Positions 46,950-56,700 are shown, numbered from the stretch's first letter. The stretch is DNA of 64,000 bases from Paenibacillus qinlingensis (GCF_013204845.1 NZ_JABMKY010000025.1:1-64000); one strand, 5' to 3'. A program made the numbers and translations. The notes: generated by a model from the sequence alone, not told the origin.

Positions 46950-47001
46950 TGTGAACAAACCTGACACTCCTTGACACGTTTTTGTTAGAAAGGTACAATG
47001 A
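46950..47001 (+). promoter_or_regulatory. glnR promoter with GlnR box
   Basis: TGTGAACAAACCTGACA (46950-46966) fits the GlnR/TnrA consensus TGTnA-N7-TnACA exactly. It lies directly upstream of TTGACA (46971) and a TACAAT -10 near 46996, consistent with autoregulation. Confidence 0.75.
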
Positions 47002-47034
47002 GAATGAGGTACTTACTGACCAGGAGTGATTAGC

Positions 47035-47445
47035 ATGAGTGATGAAATACGTAGAAATATGGCGTTATTCCCCATTGGGATCGTCATGAAGCTGACAGAT
47101 TTAACAGCACGACAAATTCGTTACTATGAGCAACACGAGTTAATTATCCCAGCTAGAACAGCTGGAAATCAACGGCTCTATTCGTTTAATGACGTGGAAC
47201 GTCTTCTTGAAATTAAAGATTTGATTGAAAAAGGTGTGAACATTGCGGGTATCAAGCAAGTTCTTATTCCTGTGGATAAGGACTCAGAGGATGCAACAAT
47301 TCTAAACGAGCACACCGAAGTGAAACGGAAAGAATTAACTGACTCTCAATTGCACAAAATGCTTAAGCAACAATTGATTGGCGGGGGCAAACGTCCGGAT
47401 CAAGTTTCCTTAATTCAAGGACAGTTGTCCAGATTTTACAAGTAA
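47035..47445 (+). CDS. glnR: MerR-family nitrogen regulator GlnR
   Basis: 136 residues. The MerR DNA-binding domain has LTARQIRYYEQHELIIPART and GNQRLYSFNDVERL. The short C-terminus (ending KRPDQVSLIQGQLSRFYK) is the region that in Bacillus GlnR responds to feedback-inhibited glutamine synthetase. ATG at 47035, AGGAGTG upstream. glnA follows, as in B. subtilis. Confidence 0.95.
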   Translation: MSDEIRRNMALFPIGIVMKLTDLTARQIRYYEQHELIIPARTAGNQRLYSFNDVERLLEIKDLIEKGVNIAGIKQVLIPVDKDSEDATILNEHTEVKRKELTDSQLHKMLKQQLIGGGKRPDQVSLIQGQLSRFYK

Positions 47446-47452
47446 AGTCGGT

Positions 47453-47469
47453 TGTTAAATCGCTTAACA
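47453..47469 (+). promoter_or_regulatory. GlnR box between glnR and glnA
   Basis: TGTTAAATCGCTTAACA fits TGTnA-N7-TnACA exactly. It lies about 20 nt before the glnA start, so it is an additional GlnR site for glnA, distinct from the one upstream of glnR. Confidence 0.75.
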
Positions 47470-47489
47470 TTTGAGAGGAGAATGCACAC

Positions 47490-48830
47490 GTGAGCTATAA
47501 CATTAACTATTCCAAAGAAGATATTCTTCGCATTGCTAAAGCTGAAAACGTTCGCTTTATCCGTTTGCAATTCACAGACTTGATGGGAAGTATTAAGAAC
47601 GTTGAAATTCCTTTGAGCCAACTTGAGAAAGCGCTTGATAATAAAATGATGTTCGATGGCTCTTCCATCGAAGGCTATGTGCGAATAGAAGAATCGGATA
47701 TGTATTTATATCCAGATCTAGATACATGGGTTATTTTCCCATGGGTAACGGAAAGCAAAGTCGCTCGTTTGATCTGCGATATCTATATGCCAGACGGTAC
47801 TCCGTTCCCTGGAGATCCGCGTGCGATTTTGAAAAATGCGTTGAAGCATGCAGAAGATATGGGTTACACAGCAATGAATGTTGGACCTGAGCCGGAATTC
47901 TTCTTATTTAAAACAGATGAAAAGGGCAACCCAACAACTGAATTGAATGACCAAGGTGGTTATTTTGATTTGGCGCCAATGGATCTTGGGGAAAACTGTC
48001 GTCGTGATATCGTACTTACGCTAGAAGAAATGGGCTTTGAAATTGAAGCTTCTCACCATGAAGTAGCGCCAGGACAACACGAAATCGACTTTAAATATGC
48101 AGATGCGATTAAAGCGGCTGACCAAATTCAAACCTTCAAACTGGTTGTGAAAACAGTAGCTAGACAGCATGGTTTGCACGCAACATTTATGCCGAAGCCA
48201 TTGTTCGGAATGAATGGTTCTGGTATGCATTGTCACCAATCCTTGTTCAAAGGTGAGACGAATGCATTCTACGATGAGAGTGACAAGTTAGGCCTAAGCA
48301 CGGTTGCAAGACAATATATGGCTGGTGTACTTCGTCATGCGCGTTCGTTCGCTGCAATTACGAACCCAACTGTTAACTCATACAAACGTCTAGTTCCTGG
48401 TTATGAAGCACCATGCTATGTAGCTTGGTCTGCTAGTAACCGTAGTCCAATGATTCGGATTCCTGCTTCCCGCGGTTTAAGTACACGTGTTGAAGTTCGT
48501 AACCCGGATCCAGCAGCTAATCCTTACCTAGCACTAGCTGTTATGCTTGCGGCTGGTTTGGATGGTATTAAGAACAAAATGCAACTTCCTCCGCCAACAG
48601 ATCGCAACATTTATGTGATGACGGAAGAAGAGCGCGAAGCTGAAGGCATTCCAAGCTTGCCTCTTAACTTGAAACAAGCTCTAGACGAATTGCTTCGTGA
48701 CGATGTTGTCTGCGACACACTTGGTGAACATGCTCTCGCGCATTTCTATGAGTTGAAAGAAATTGAGTGGGACATGTATAGAACGCAAGTTCACCAATGG
48801 GAGAGAGATCAGTATCTGTCTCTGTACTAA
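47490..48830 (+). CDS. glnA: Glutamine synthetase type I (GlnA)
   Basis: 446 residues. Signature [20 protein letters not shown]-site region [38 protein letters not shown], and active-site loops are present. The adenylylation Tyr loop of enteric enzymes is absent, as for Bacillus GS, which is feedback-inhibited instead. GTG start with GAGAGGAG. Forms ammonium plus glutamate to glutamine and signals GlnR. Confidence 0.97.
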   Translation: MSYNINYSKEDILRIAKAENVRFIRLQFTDLMGSIKNVEIPLSQLEKALDNKMMFDGSSIEGYVRIEESDMYLYPDLDTWVIFPWVTESKVARLICDIYMPDGTPFPGDPRAILKNALKHAEDMGYTAMNVGPEPEFFLFKTDEKGNPTTELNDQGGYFDLAPMDLGENCRRDIVLTLEEMGFEIEASHHEVAPGQHEIDFKYADAIKAADQIQTFKLVVKTVARQHGLHATFMPKPLFGMNGSGMHCHQSLFKGETNAFYDESDKLGLSTVARQYMAGVLRHARSFAAITNPTVNSYKRLVPGYEAPCYVAWSASNRSPMIRIPASRGLSTRVEVRNPDPAANPYLALAVMLAAGLDGIKNKMQLPPPTDRNIYVMTEEEREAEGIPSLPLNLKQALDELLRDDVVCDTLGEHALAHFYELKEIEWDMYRTQVHQWERDQYLSLY

Positions 48831-48837
48831 TATGAAT

Positions 48838-48877
48838 GAAACCCTCGGCGCTGTAAGCGTTGAGGGTTTTTCTTTTT
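48838..48877 (+). terminator. Terminator after glnA
   Basis: AAACCCTC (48839-48846) pairs with GAGGGTTT (48862-48869), with an inner GGCGCT/AGCGTT stem, then T-run. Confidence 0.88.
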
Positions 48878-48938
48878 AAGCAGAATGGCGGGGGAAATTT
48901 CTGGGTGGAGGAAATATTGTGAATCTCCCGTGTTCCCA

Positions 48939-49130
48939 ACAAATAAATGGATTATATCCAGTTAAAATTATGGGTTTTCCCTTCAACCGCAGAATAGATG
49001 GATTTCCTACAGTTAGTTTTAACCATTTTATTCGATCTGGCCAAAAGTGAGAGAATTACCTACATGTTTTCCATCTAATTCAATTTTTCGAGAAAAATCC
49101 TCGTAAATAGCTGTATATTTTCCAGTTACT
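48939..49130. repeat. Degenerate intergenic units at about 50-65 nt spacing
   Basis: Four related segments: AAATGGATTATATCCAGTTA, AGATGGATTTCCTACAGTTA, TACATGTTTTCCATCTAATT and CTGTATATTTTCCAGTTACT. Their CC anchors lie near 48958, 49006, 49071 and 49122. No coding frame is seen in 48878-49164 apart from the ORF that starts at 49165. Confidence 0.5.
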
Positions 49131-49164
49131 GCATGACGAAAACATGTATATTGGAGGTGAGACA

Positions 49165-49317
49165 ATGCCAGAAGTCTCCTTATCGATTGCTGTTCTCGTT
49201 ACATTGCCAACCTCTAAGGGGGTATTGTATGATAAGAAGGACTCATACATACGTAATGCCCGTCACCCTAGTATAGAATGTGCTGATGGGCTTTTTACCG
49301 CGAAGGAGAATAATTGA
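49165..49317 (+). CDS. Small ORF of 50 residues coupled to the M29 aminopeptidase gene
   Basis: 50 residues beginning MPEVSLSIAVLVTLPTSKGV. A strong GGAGGTGA ribosome binding site lies 5-7 nt upstream. Its stop (TGA 49315-49317) is 3 nt before the aminopeptidase ATG, whose own GAAGGAG lies inside this frame. This is the arrangement of a coupled small gene or leader peptide. No recognised family; no clear membrane segment. Confidence 0.55.
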   Translation: MPEVSLSIAVLVTLPTSKGVLYDKKDSYIRNARHPSIECADGLFTAKENN

Positions 49318-49320
49318 ACT

Positions 49321-50559
49321 ATGGACAATTTTGAACGAAATTTAGAGAAGTACGCTGAGTTAGTAATCCGGATCGGTGTTAACTTGAATAAAGGGCAAGA
49401 TTTGTTGGTTGAAGCTCCTATCGAAACATTGGATTTAACGAGACTAATTGTACAGAAAGCCTATGAGGCTGGTGCGAATTTTGTCCATGTCCATTGGCAG
49501 GATGATGTTGTTACTCGGAACAAGTTTGATTATGCATCCGAAGCGTCAATGGATTACTACCCGGAGTGGTATACGACGATGCTCGAACGTTTTGTTGAAA
49601 ATGGTGGAGCTTTACTGAACATTAAGGTGCCGAATCCGAATTTATACGAAGGCATTGATGCTAGCTTGATTTCAAGAGCTTCCAAAGCCGCATCAACGGC
49701 AAGAGCCAAATATCAGCACTATGTTCGTACAGGTGAGTTTAGCTGGTGTTTAATTAAAGCGCCAACAGAAGCCTGGGCTTCGATCGTGTATGCAGATCTT
49801 CCGGAGGAGCAGCGTATTCCTGCGATGTGGGATGCCATTTTCAAAATCAACCGAGTATATGATGAGAATCCCGTTGCAGCTTGGCAATCTCATTTGGATA
49901 CATTGAAAGCTACGCATAGCTTATTGAATGAAAAAAGCTATAAAGCTTTGCGTTATCGAGCTACAGGTACTGATTTACGCGTCGAGTTGCCAGAAGGGCA
50001 TATTTGGCTAGGTGGAGATAATGAGAATGCTCGGGGTATCCGTTATGTAGCGAATATGCCGACGGAAGAAGTGTTCACCATTCCAAACCGGACAGGTGTT
50101 AGCGGTACGGTAGCGAGTACTATGCCTTTGAATATTAATGGTGCCTTGGTGGATCGATTTACCTTTACGTTCGAAGAGGGGAAGGTTGTGGACTTCCAAG
50201 CCGAGGTTGGTTATGACCATTTGGCACGTTTACTAGATATGGATGAAGGCGCGAGGTATTTAGGTGAAGTTGCACTCGTACCGTTCGATTCCCCGATTTC
50301 CAATTTGAATCGTATATTTTACAACACAGGTATCGACGAGAATGCTTCATGTCACTTGGCTTTGGGGAGCTGCTATCCCATTAATTTGAAGGATGGTACT
50401 AAGTTGTCGAATGCAGAGTTGAAGGCTCGCGGTGGGAATAGCTCCTTGATTCATGTGGACTTCATGATTGGTTCTGCGGAGCTTGAGATCGACGGGGAAC
50501 TAGCTGATGGGACGATCGAGCCGATCTTCCGTGCGGGGAACTGGGTTTTGACGTTTTAA
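49321..50559 (+). CDS. M29 family aminopeptidase (AmpS/PepS type)
   Basis: 412 residues. Metal-ligand regions of M29 are present: Glu in MPTEEVFTIP, Glu in LGEVALVP, His in ENASCHLALG, and His/Asp in SLIHVDFMIG. It forms dimers with co-catalytic metals and removes N-terminal residues in the cytoplasm. Length is typical (410-415). Start ATG at 49321 with GAAGGAG 12 nt upstream, rather far, so translation may depend on coupling with the small ORF. Confidence 0.94.
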   Translation: MDNFERNLEKYAELVIRIGVNLNKGQDLLVEAPIETLDLTRLIVQKAYEAGANFVHVHWQDDVVTRNKFDYASEASMDYYPEWYTTMLERFVENGGALLNIKVPNPNLYEGIDASLISRASKAASTARAKYQHYVRTGEFSWCLIKAPTEAWASIVYADLPEEQRIPAMWDAIFKINRVYDENPVAAWQSHLDTLKATHSLLNEKSYKALRYRATGTDLRVELPEGHIWLGGDNENARGIRYVANMPTEEVFTIPNRTGVSGTVASTMPLNINGALVDRFTFTFEEGKVVDFQAEVGYDHLARLLDMDEGARYLGEVALVPFDSPISNLNRIFYNTGIDENASCHLALGSCYPINLKDGTKLSNAELKARGGNSSLIHVDFMIGSAELEIDGELADGTIEPIFRAGNWVLTF

Positions 50560-50561
50560 AC

Positions 50562-50616
50562 AAAAAAAGCAAGGCTCTCAAGTGTACGCACACTGGTGAG
50601 GGCCTTGCTTTTTTTG
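50562..50616. terminator. Bidirectional terminator
   Basis: AAAAAAAGCAAGG and CTCTCA arms pair with TGAGGGCCTTGCTTTTTTT, with an inner AGTGT/ACACT stem; convergent with lexA. Confidence 0.88.
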
Positions 50617-50629
50617 TTTTCTACCGTTA

Positions 50630-51247
50630 TTACATATCCCGGAACAAGCCAATTACTCGTCCAAGGATTGTTACATTCTTCAATAAAATAGGTTGTAAAG
50701 CCGAGTTCTCAGGTTGAAGGCGAATATGATCCTTTTCCTTGTAGAAACGCTTAACAGTCGCTTCATCATCTTCCGTCATCGCGACAACGATATCGCCGTT
50801 ATTCGCTGTTTGTTGTTGTTTAACGATGACATAGTCGCCATTATGAATACCAGCTTCAATCATACTGTCACCCATAATGCTAAGCATGAACACGTTGTTA
50901 TCACCAACCATACTTGAAGGAAGTGGGAAATAATCTTCGATATTCTCAGTGGCCGTAATAGGAACACCAGCCGTTACTTTACCAACAAGGGGAACACGAG
51001 CGACGGAGACTGCGAATTGAGACTCGGCACCATCAAGCCCTAGGATTTCAATAGCACGCGGTTTGGTTGGATCTCGACGAATCATCCCTTTTTTCTCAAG
51101 ACGCTCCAAATGGCCATGTACGGTAGAACTAGAGGCTAGTCCAACAGCTTCGCCGATTTCTCGAACGGAAGGCGGGTAACCTTTATCTTTCACTTCGTTC
51201 TTAATGAATTCCATTATTGCTTGTTGACGCTGCGAAATTTTACTCAT
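50630..51247 (-). CDS. lexA: SOS repressor LexA
   Basis: 205 residues, as in B. subtilis. Winged-helix domain with [20 protein letters not shown]. Self-cleavage site Ala93-Gly94 (VTAGVPIT), catalytic Ser128 (GDSM) and Lys166 (ATVKRFY). Represses SOS genes until RecA-stimulated cleavage. Divergent from yneA with shared LexA boxes; ends at a bidirectional terminator. Confidence 0.97.
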   Translation of the reverse strand: MSKISQRQQAIMEFIKNEVKDKGYPPSVREIGEAVGLASSSTVHGHLERLEKKGMIRRDPTKPRAIEILGLDGAESQFAVSVARVPLVGKVTAGVPITATENIEDYFPLPSSMVGDNNVFMLSIMGDSMIEAGIHNGDYVIVKQQQTANNGDIVVAMTEDDEATVKRFYKEKDHIRLQPENSALQPILLKNVTILGRVIGLFRDM

Positions 51248-51282
51248 AAGATATCACTCCAATACTGGGAATCATTACCCAA

Positions 51283-51322
51283 AGTATAACATAGAACCCG
51301 AGTTCGTACAAACATAAGTTCG
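51283..51322 (-). promoter_or_regulatory. lexA promoter with two LexA boxes
   Basis: On the minus strand TTGTAC (-35, 51306-51311) and TATACT (-10, 51283-51288) are spaced by 17. One box with core GAAC-N4-GTTC (51294-51305) lies between them; a second, CAAACATAAGTTCG (51309-51322), overlaps the -35. Confidence 0.85.
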
Positions 51323-51330
51323 AGAAATGG

Positions 51331-51379
51331 TTGACTCAAACATGTGTTCGTGTTATTCTAATACCAGAACAAATGTTTG
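51331..51379 (+). promoter_or_regulatory. yneA promoter with two LexA boxes
   Basis: TTGACT (51331-51336) and TATTCT (51354-51359) are spaced by 17. CAAACATGTGTTCG (51337-51350) lies between them and AGAACAAATGTTTG (51366-51379) just downstream; both fit the Bacillus-type box CGAACnnnnGTTCG with one or two changes. Confidence 0.82.
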
Positions 51380-51391
51380 GGGGATGATTTT

Positions 51392-51793
51392 ATGTATATG
51401 GCTTATTCACAATCGAATGGAAGAACAACACTTCAAGGTACTGCTCATGCATCCAAAGGGATGACAATTAAACGGGGTTATGCGAAGCTACTACTTCGTT
51501 TCTTAGTGATAGCAGTAATTCTTGGAACAGTGTTCTCGTTCGGTGCGATCGTACAAGCCTATGCAGGTGATGGTACTGCTACCGTGACCATACCGATTAC
51601 TTCCACACAACCATCAGCTAAAGCCACTCCAAACGAGAAGATCGTTGTTCAAAGTGGTGATACGCTTTGGGAGATTGCAAATGCTCACAAAAAGAAGGGT
51701 GAGAACACGCGTTCTTATGTTGAGAAATTGAAAACAGTTAACCACTTGTCGAGCAGTTCATTACAAGAGGGGCAAGTTCTATTACTTCCTTAA
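51392..51793 (+). CDS. yneA: YneA-like SOS cell-division suppressor (LysM protein)
   Basis: 133 residues. Membrane segment (about 37-58) followed by a LysM domain (about 85-133, VVQSGDTLWEIANAHKK). Position beside lexA, under LexA boxes, and the TM-LysM layout match YneA, which delays division during SOS. ATG at 51392 with GGGGGATG. The family is short and variable; assignment leans on context. Confidence 0.88.
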   Translation: MYMAYSQSNGRTTLQGTAHASKGMTIKRGYAKLLLRFLVIAVILGTVFSFGAIVQAYAGDGTATVTIPITSTQPSAKATPNEKIVVQSGDTLWEIANAHKKKGENTRSYVEKLKTVNHLSSSSLQEGQVLLLP

Positions 51794-51830
51794 TGAGCTA
51801 ATTCTTCGTTCACTATATAGATGATTGTTT

Positions 51831-51862
51831 GAGACATAGCCGTCAGTTGCTATGTCTCTTTG
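51831..51862 (+). terminator. Terminator after yneA
   Basis: GAGACATAGC (51831-51840) pairs perfectly with GCTATGTCTC (51849-51858); the T-run is short. Confidence 0.7.
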
Positions 51863-51937
51863 CGTTGTAACCTTGACAATCCTAATCGGTGATGGCAAAG
51901 TAGTACTCATATTGAAATTTTGACTGGGAGGATTACA

Positions 51938-52123
51938 ATGAGTGACAGCATGGATAAAACGATTGAGCGAATCAATGAACTAGCTCGAAAGGCGAAGACA
52001 GTTGGCCTAACGGATGCAGAGATTGATGAGCGAAATGAGCTAAGGAAAATCTATATTAATGCATTCAGGGGTAACCTGAAGGTTCAACTAGATTCCATTA
52101 AGTTTACTGACGAAGAGAAATAA
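51938..52123 (+). CDS. ynzC: DUF896 family protein (YnzC-like)
   Basis: 61 residues, two-helix DUF896 pattern: IERINELARKAKTVGLTDAE followed by RNELRKIYINAFRGNLK. YnzC is the third gene of the B. subtilis SOS operon yneA-yneB-ynzC. Function unknown. The yneB resolvase gene is missing here, and a hairpin separates yneA and this gene. ATG at 51938 with GGGAGGA. Confidence 0.9.
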   Translation: MSDSMDKTIERINELARKAKTVGLTDAEIDERNELRKIYINAFRGNLKVQLDSIKFTDEEK

Positions 52124-52161
52124 GCCTACTACAATAGATATTACATTCAAAGGGGAAATGA

Positions 52162-52959
52162 ATGATGACGTTGAAAGCTGTGCTTTTTGATTTGGATGAT
52201 ACGCTGTTATGGGATGATCGTAGTGTCGAAGAAGCTTTTGCTGCAACATGTGCAGAAGCGGCGAAGCAAGTCAATGGGTTAAACCCTGAGGAATTAGAAG
52301 CATCTGTTCGTAAAGAAGCAAGGGGTTTGTATGAATCCTTCGAGACGTTCCCATTTACCAAAATGATTGGGATTAACCCGTTTGAAGGACTATGGGCTAA
52401 CTTCACGCAAGGCGAGGACGAAAACTTCCGCAAATTAGAGAAGCTAGCACCTGGCTATCGTACAGAATCTTGGACTAGAGGGCTTGCAGGTCTAGGGATT
52501 GAAGATCGTGAGCTAGGGTACAAGCTGGGTGAATTGTTTGCAGCCGAACGCCGCAGTCGTCCCTATGTATATGAAGAAACTTTCCGCGTACTAGATGCGT
52601 TGAAAGGCACGTACAAGCTTCTGCTTTTAACAAATGGATCCCCGGACTTACAAAAAGAGAAATTAGCAGGAGTTCCTGAGATTGCTGCTTACTTTGATCA
52701 TATCGTGATTTCTGGTGAATTTGGACAAGGGAAGCCAGCGGCGGCAATCTTCAACTATGCCTTGGGTTTACTTGAAATTAATGCGGAGGAAGGCATTATG
52801 ATCGGGGACAAACTGACGACAGATATTTTGGGATCGGGAAGCATTGGTATGCGTAACATTTGGATTAATCATCATGGGCTTCAAAGTGGTGATGAGATCG
52901 TACCTGCTTATGAAGTGACGCGTCTTCAAGATATTTTGCCTATCATCAGTAACGGTTAG
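52162..52959 (+). CDS. HAD family hydrolase
   Basis: 265 residues. Motif I DLDDTLLWDD, motif II LLLTNGS, motif III Lys in GEFGQGKPAAAIF, motif IV MIGDKLTTDILG. A helical cap between motifs I and II puts it in the YjjG/YfnB-like phosphatase branch (HAD_2). Substrate unknown. Either of two adjacent ATG codons could be the start; AAGGGG is 6-9 nt upstream. Confidence 0.85.
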   Translation: MMTLKAVLFDLDDTLLWDDRSVEEAFAATCAEAAKQVNGLNPEELEASVRKEARGLYESFETFPFTKMIGINPFEGLWANFTQGEDENFRKLEKLAPGYRTESWTRGLAGLGIEDRELGYKLGELFAAERRSRPYVYEETFRVLDALKGTYKLLLLTNGSPDLQKEKLAGVPEIAAYFDHIVISGEFGQGKPAAAIFNYALGLLEINAEEGIMIGDKLTTDILGSGSIGMRNIWINHHGLQSGDEIVPAYEVTRLQDILPIISNG

Positions 52960-52969
52960 TCTCGTATAG

Positions 52970-53027
52970 AAATAAAGCCCAACAGCTACTTCGGACGCTA
53001 GGTCTGAAATGCTATTGGGCTTTATTA
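52970..53027. terminator. Bidirectional terminator with long stem
   Basis: AATAAAGCCCAA (52971-52982) pairs with TTGGGCTTTATT (53015-53026), and an inner TTCGGAC/GTCTGAA stem extends it; convergent with mtnD. Confidence 0.85.
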
Positions 53028-53036
53028 TGTTACTTA

Positions 53037-53576
53037 TTAAGCTTTGATAAAGTCTGGATCATCAATGTTGTAAGCAACCCAGCCATCTTTTTCGATGAAA
53101 AGGCGAACAGCGACAATTTCACGGTTATCCATCAAAGTGAAGAAATGATTCGTATTCTCAGGAACAGAAATGACATCCCCTGGCTCAAGTTCAACATCGA
53201 AATAACCAAGTTCTTCGGATTTGATGATGAAAATTCCTTTTCCAGAAACGATAGCGCGGATTTCATCTTCGGTGTGTGTGTGCACTTGTTCGAATTTTTT
53301 CAAAAGCTCTTCAATATTAGGGGTTACATCAGATAGGGAGATGACATCCCAAATTTCATATCCGCGTCTAGCAGCTAGATCTTTAATTTCAGCTTCGTAC
53401 GTGGAAATGATTTCTGCCTTCTCTTCATCGCTAAGAATGAATTTCTCGCGAAGTGCTACAGGAAGTTTGTTCGCATCCCAATGCTCGTATACGACTTCTT
53501 GACTATCTAAGAAGGCTTTAACTTCTGCTTCGCCTTCAATGCGCTCATTGGTATTCCGGATTCTAATTTGTGCCAC
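53037..53576 (-). CDS. mtnD: Acireductone dioxygenase (ARD)
   Basis: 179 residues. Metal ligands: VHTHTEDE (HxHxxxxE) and the downstream His in NTNHFFTL. It cleaves acireductone in the methionine salvage pathway, with the product set depending on Fe or Ni. GTG start at 53576 (MAQIRIRNTNERIEG) with GAGGGATG upstream; an upstream ATG overlapping that site is less likely. Divergent from metH, also methionine metabolism. Confidence 0.92.
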   Translation of the reverse strand: MAQIRIRNTNERIEGEAEVKAFLDSQEVVYEHWDANKLPVALREKFILSDEEKAEIISTYEAEIKDLAARRGYEIWDVISLSDVTPNIEELLKKFEQVHTHTEDEIRAIVSGKGIFIIKSEELGYFDVELEPGDVISVPENTNHFFTLMDNREIVAVRLFIEKDGWVAYNIDDPDFIKA

Positions 53577-53661
53577 GTTACATCCCTCTTTCATTAAATA
53601 AATATAACCATATTATAGAGGATAACAAGCTAACTGTCGATGGAAGGATATAAATTTTTCC

Positions 53662-53684
53662 GATAAATCCTATAGGAATTTATC
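53662..53684. promoter_or_regulatory. Near-perfect palindrome between mtnD and metH
   Basis: GATAAATCC..TATAGG.ATTTATC forms a 22-23 bp inverted repeat with one extra A. It sits in the divergent region of two methionine-related genes. No S-box (SAM-I) core was found there. Confidence 0.5.
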
Positions 53685-53794
53685 ATAATTCAAAATCTTT
53701 TCATAGAAGCCGTATTCTGTTACACTAAATCTTAACATAATTTGTCGTTTTTTTTTGAATTTTGCGTAAGGAAAAGTTGAAAGGGAGTCTTGCC

Positions 53795-56700
53795 ATGAAG
53801 AAACCACCGATTCAAGAACAGCTTAAGAAGAAGATTATGATCCTAGATGGTGCCATGGGTACGATGATTCAGCAAGAGGATTTGACTGCTGACGATTTCG
53901 GAAGTGATGACCTCGATGGGTGTAATGAAATTCTATGTGTCACACGCCCAGATGTTATTCAAAAAATTCATGAAGCTTATTTCGCCGCTGGCGCTGATAT
54001 GATAGAAACGAATACATTCGGTACGACGAGTGTCGTGCTGGCGGAGTATGATTTACAAGACCGTCATCGGGAGTTGAACATCGCCGCTGCGAAATTGGCG
54101 ATTGCTGCCGCTGAGAAATATTCGACGCCAGAATGGCCGCGTTACGTTGTAGGTGCAATGGGACCGACGACCAAGACTTTATCTGTGACAGGTGGCGTGA
54201 CGTTCGAGCAACTGGAAGAAAGCTACTATCAGCAAGCACTTGCACTTGTCGAAACAGGCGTTGATGCCATGCTGCTGGAAACATCCCAAGATACGCTGAA
54301 CGTAAAAGCGGGCAGTATCGGGATTCGCAGAGCTTTTGAAACTTTAGGCGTAGAGCTTCCGATTATGATCTCGGGTACGATTGAACCGATGGGGACAACA
54401 CTAGCTGGTCAAAATATCGAATCTTTTTATATTTCCCTGGAACATTTGAAGCCAATTTCGATGGGGTTGAACTGTGCGACAGGACCTGAATTTATGCGGG
54501 ATCATATTCGTACACTTTCTGGAATCGCAGATACAGCCATCAGTTGCTATCCGAATGCAGGGTTGCCTGATGAGAATGGGCATTATCATGAGTCTCCAGA
54601 ATCTTTGGCCAAAAAGATGGCAGGCTTTGCTGAGCAAGGTTGGCTCAATATTGCCGGTGGTTGCTGCGGAACGACGCCTGAACACATTCGGGCAATGGCA
54701 GAAACACTTGCGAATTACAAACCAAGAGGGGAATACGGTTCACATCCGCCTGCGATTTCAGGTATTGAGACTGTTTATATCGAGCCGGAGAATCGACCTA
54801 TCATGGTTGGAGAACGGACGAATATCTCCGGATCTAGGAAGTTTAAACGCCTTATTAAAGAAGGCAAGTTTGAGGAAGGTTCTGAAATTGCTCGTAACCA
54901 GGTGAAAAATGGTGCTCATGTTATCGACATTAATTTACAGGATACGGACATTGATGAAGCTTATGCAGTAGAAGAATTTATGCAAGAAGTTGTGAAAAAG
55001 GTCAAAGTTCCGTTAATGATTGACTCCACTTATGATCACATTATCGAACTAGGGCTCAAGTATTCGCAAGGTAAAGCAATTATTAACTCGATTAACTTAG
55101 AGGATGGAGAGAGTAAATTCGAAGGAATTTTACCTCTGATTCATCGCTATGGGGCATCAGTTGTTTGTATCCTAATCGACGAGCGTGGGCAGGCGGTTTC
55201 CCGTCAAGCCAAAATCGAAGTAGCAACACGTTCGTATGAGCTTCTTACTGGTAAATATGGCATGAACCCGGAGGATATCATTTTTGATCCGAATATGTTC
55301 CCAGTTGGGTCAGGAGATCCGCAGTACATTGGCTCTGCCGTGGAAACAATCGAGGGGATCAAGCTGATTAAGGAGAAGTACCCTCTAGCTAAAACGATTC
55401 TAGGACTAAGTAACATCTCATTCGGTCTACCGGATGCGGGGCGTGAGGTTCTGAATTCTGTTTATTTGTACCATTGTACGAAGGCGGGACTTGATTATGC
55501 CATTGTAAATACGGAGAAACTAGAAAGGTATGCGTCGATTCCTGATACAGAGCGTCAACTAGCAGAGGAACTCATTTATAATACGAATGATGACACCTTG
55601 GCGCAGTTCGTTGCCCATTTCCGTGAGAAGAAGGTCGAGAAGAAGGAGAAAATTTCGAATCTATCTCTGGAAGAAAGATTGGGTTCTTATGTTGTTGAAG
55701 GCACGAAGGAAGGTTTAATACCGGATTTAGAGATTGCTCTTCAAACGTATTCACCGTTAGAGGTCATCAATGGGCCACTTATGAAGGGGATGGAGGAAGT
55801 TGGGCGTCTGTTCAATGGTAACGAACTTATCGTAGCTGAGGTACTTCAAAGTGCTGAGGTTATGAAAGCATCCGTTAATTTCCTAGAGCCGTTCATGGAG
55901 AAGTCCGAGACTGCGGTGAAGGGTAAAATTATTTTGGCAACAGTCAAAGGGGACGTTCACGATATTGGGAAAAATCTCGTTGAAATCATCCTTTCCAATA
56001 ATGGATACAAAATTATCAATTTAGGAATTAAAGTACCACCGGAGCAGATCATCGAAGCCTATCGCAAAGAGCAAGCAGATGCGATCGGGCTGTCTGGATT
56101 GTTAGTTAAATCCGCGCAACAAATGGTAATCACTGCGCAAGATTTACGGACTGCAGGTGTGGATGTACCGATTCTTGTCGGTGGCGCTGCACTTACACGG
56201 AAATTCACTAAAACACGTATTCAGCCGGAATATGAGGGTGTTGTTCTTTACGCAAAAGATGCGATGGATGGACTGGATATCGCGAACAAGTTGAGTGACC
56301 CTGAGCAGCGTAAACGGTTGATTCAAGAACTTCGTGAAAGTCTGGAATCCGATGTTATGGATACAGGGAAAAAAGAAGAGAAACTGCCACAGCTTACGCG
56401 TGTGAGTTCTTCCGCAGTTTCGAAGGATTTGCCTGTTCAGGTGCCGCAAGACACCGATCGTCATATTTTACGCGATTACCCAATTAGTCATTTGATGCCT
56501 TATGTGAACATGCAGATGCTATTAGGTCATCACCTTGGTTTGAAGGGCAAAGTAGAGCAGTTATTGAGTGATAAGGACACTAAAGCACTTCAATTAAAGG
56601 ACACGGTAGATTCAATCCTTCATGCTGCACAGCATAACGGTATCATTAAAGCTCACGGCATGTACCGTTTCTTCCCAGCGCAATCGAACGGGAATGATGT

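Noticed and set aside
53595-53794. SAM-I (S-box) riboswitch in front of metH
   Set aside because: No conserved S-box core or K-turn segment is visible, only the palindrome.
54474-54905. Plus-strand 143-codon frame inside metH
   Set aside because: It overlaps the pterin-binding coding sequence in another frame with no ribosome binding site or family resemblance.
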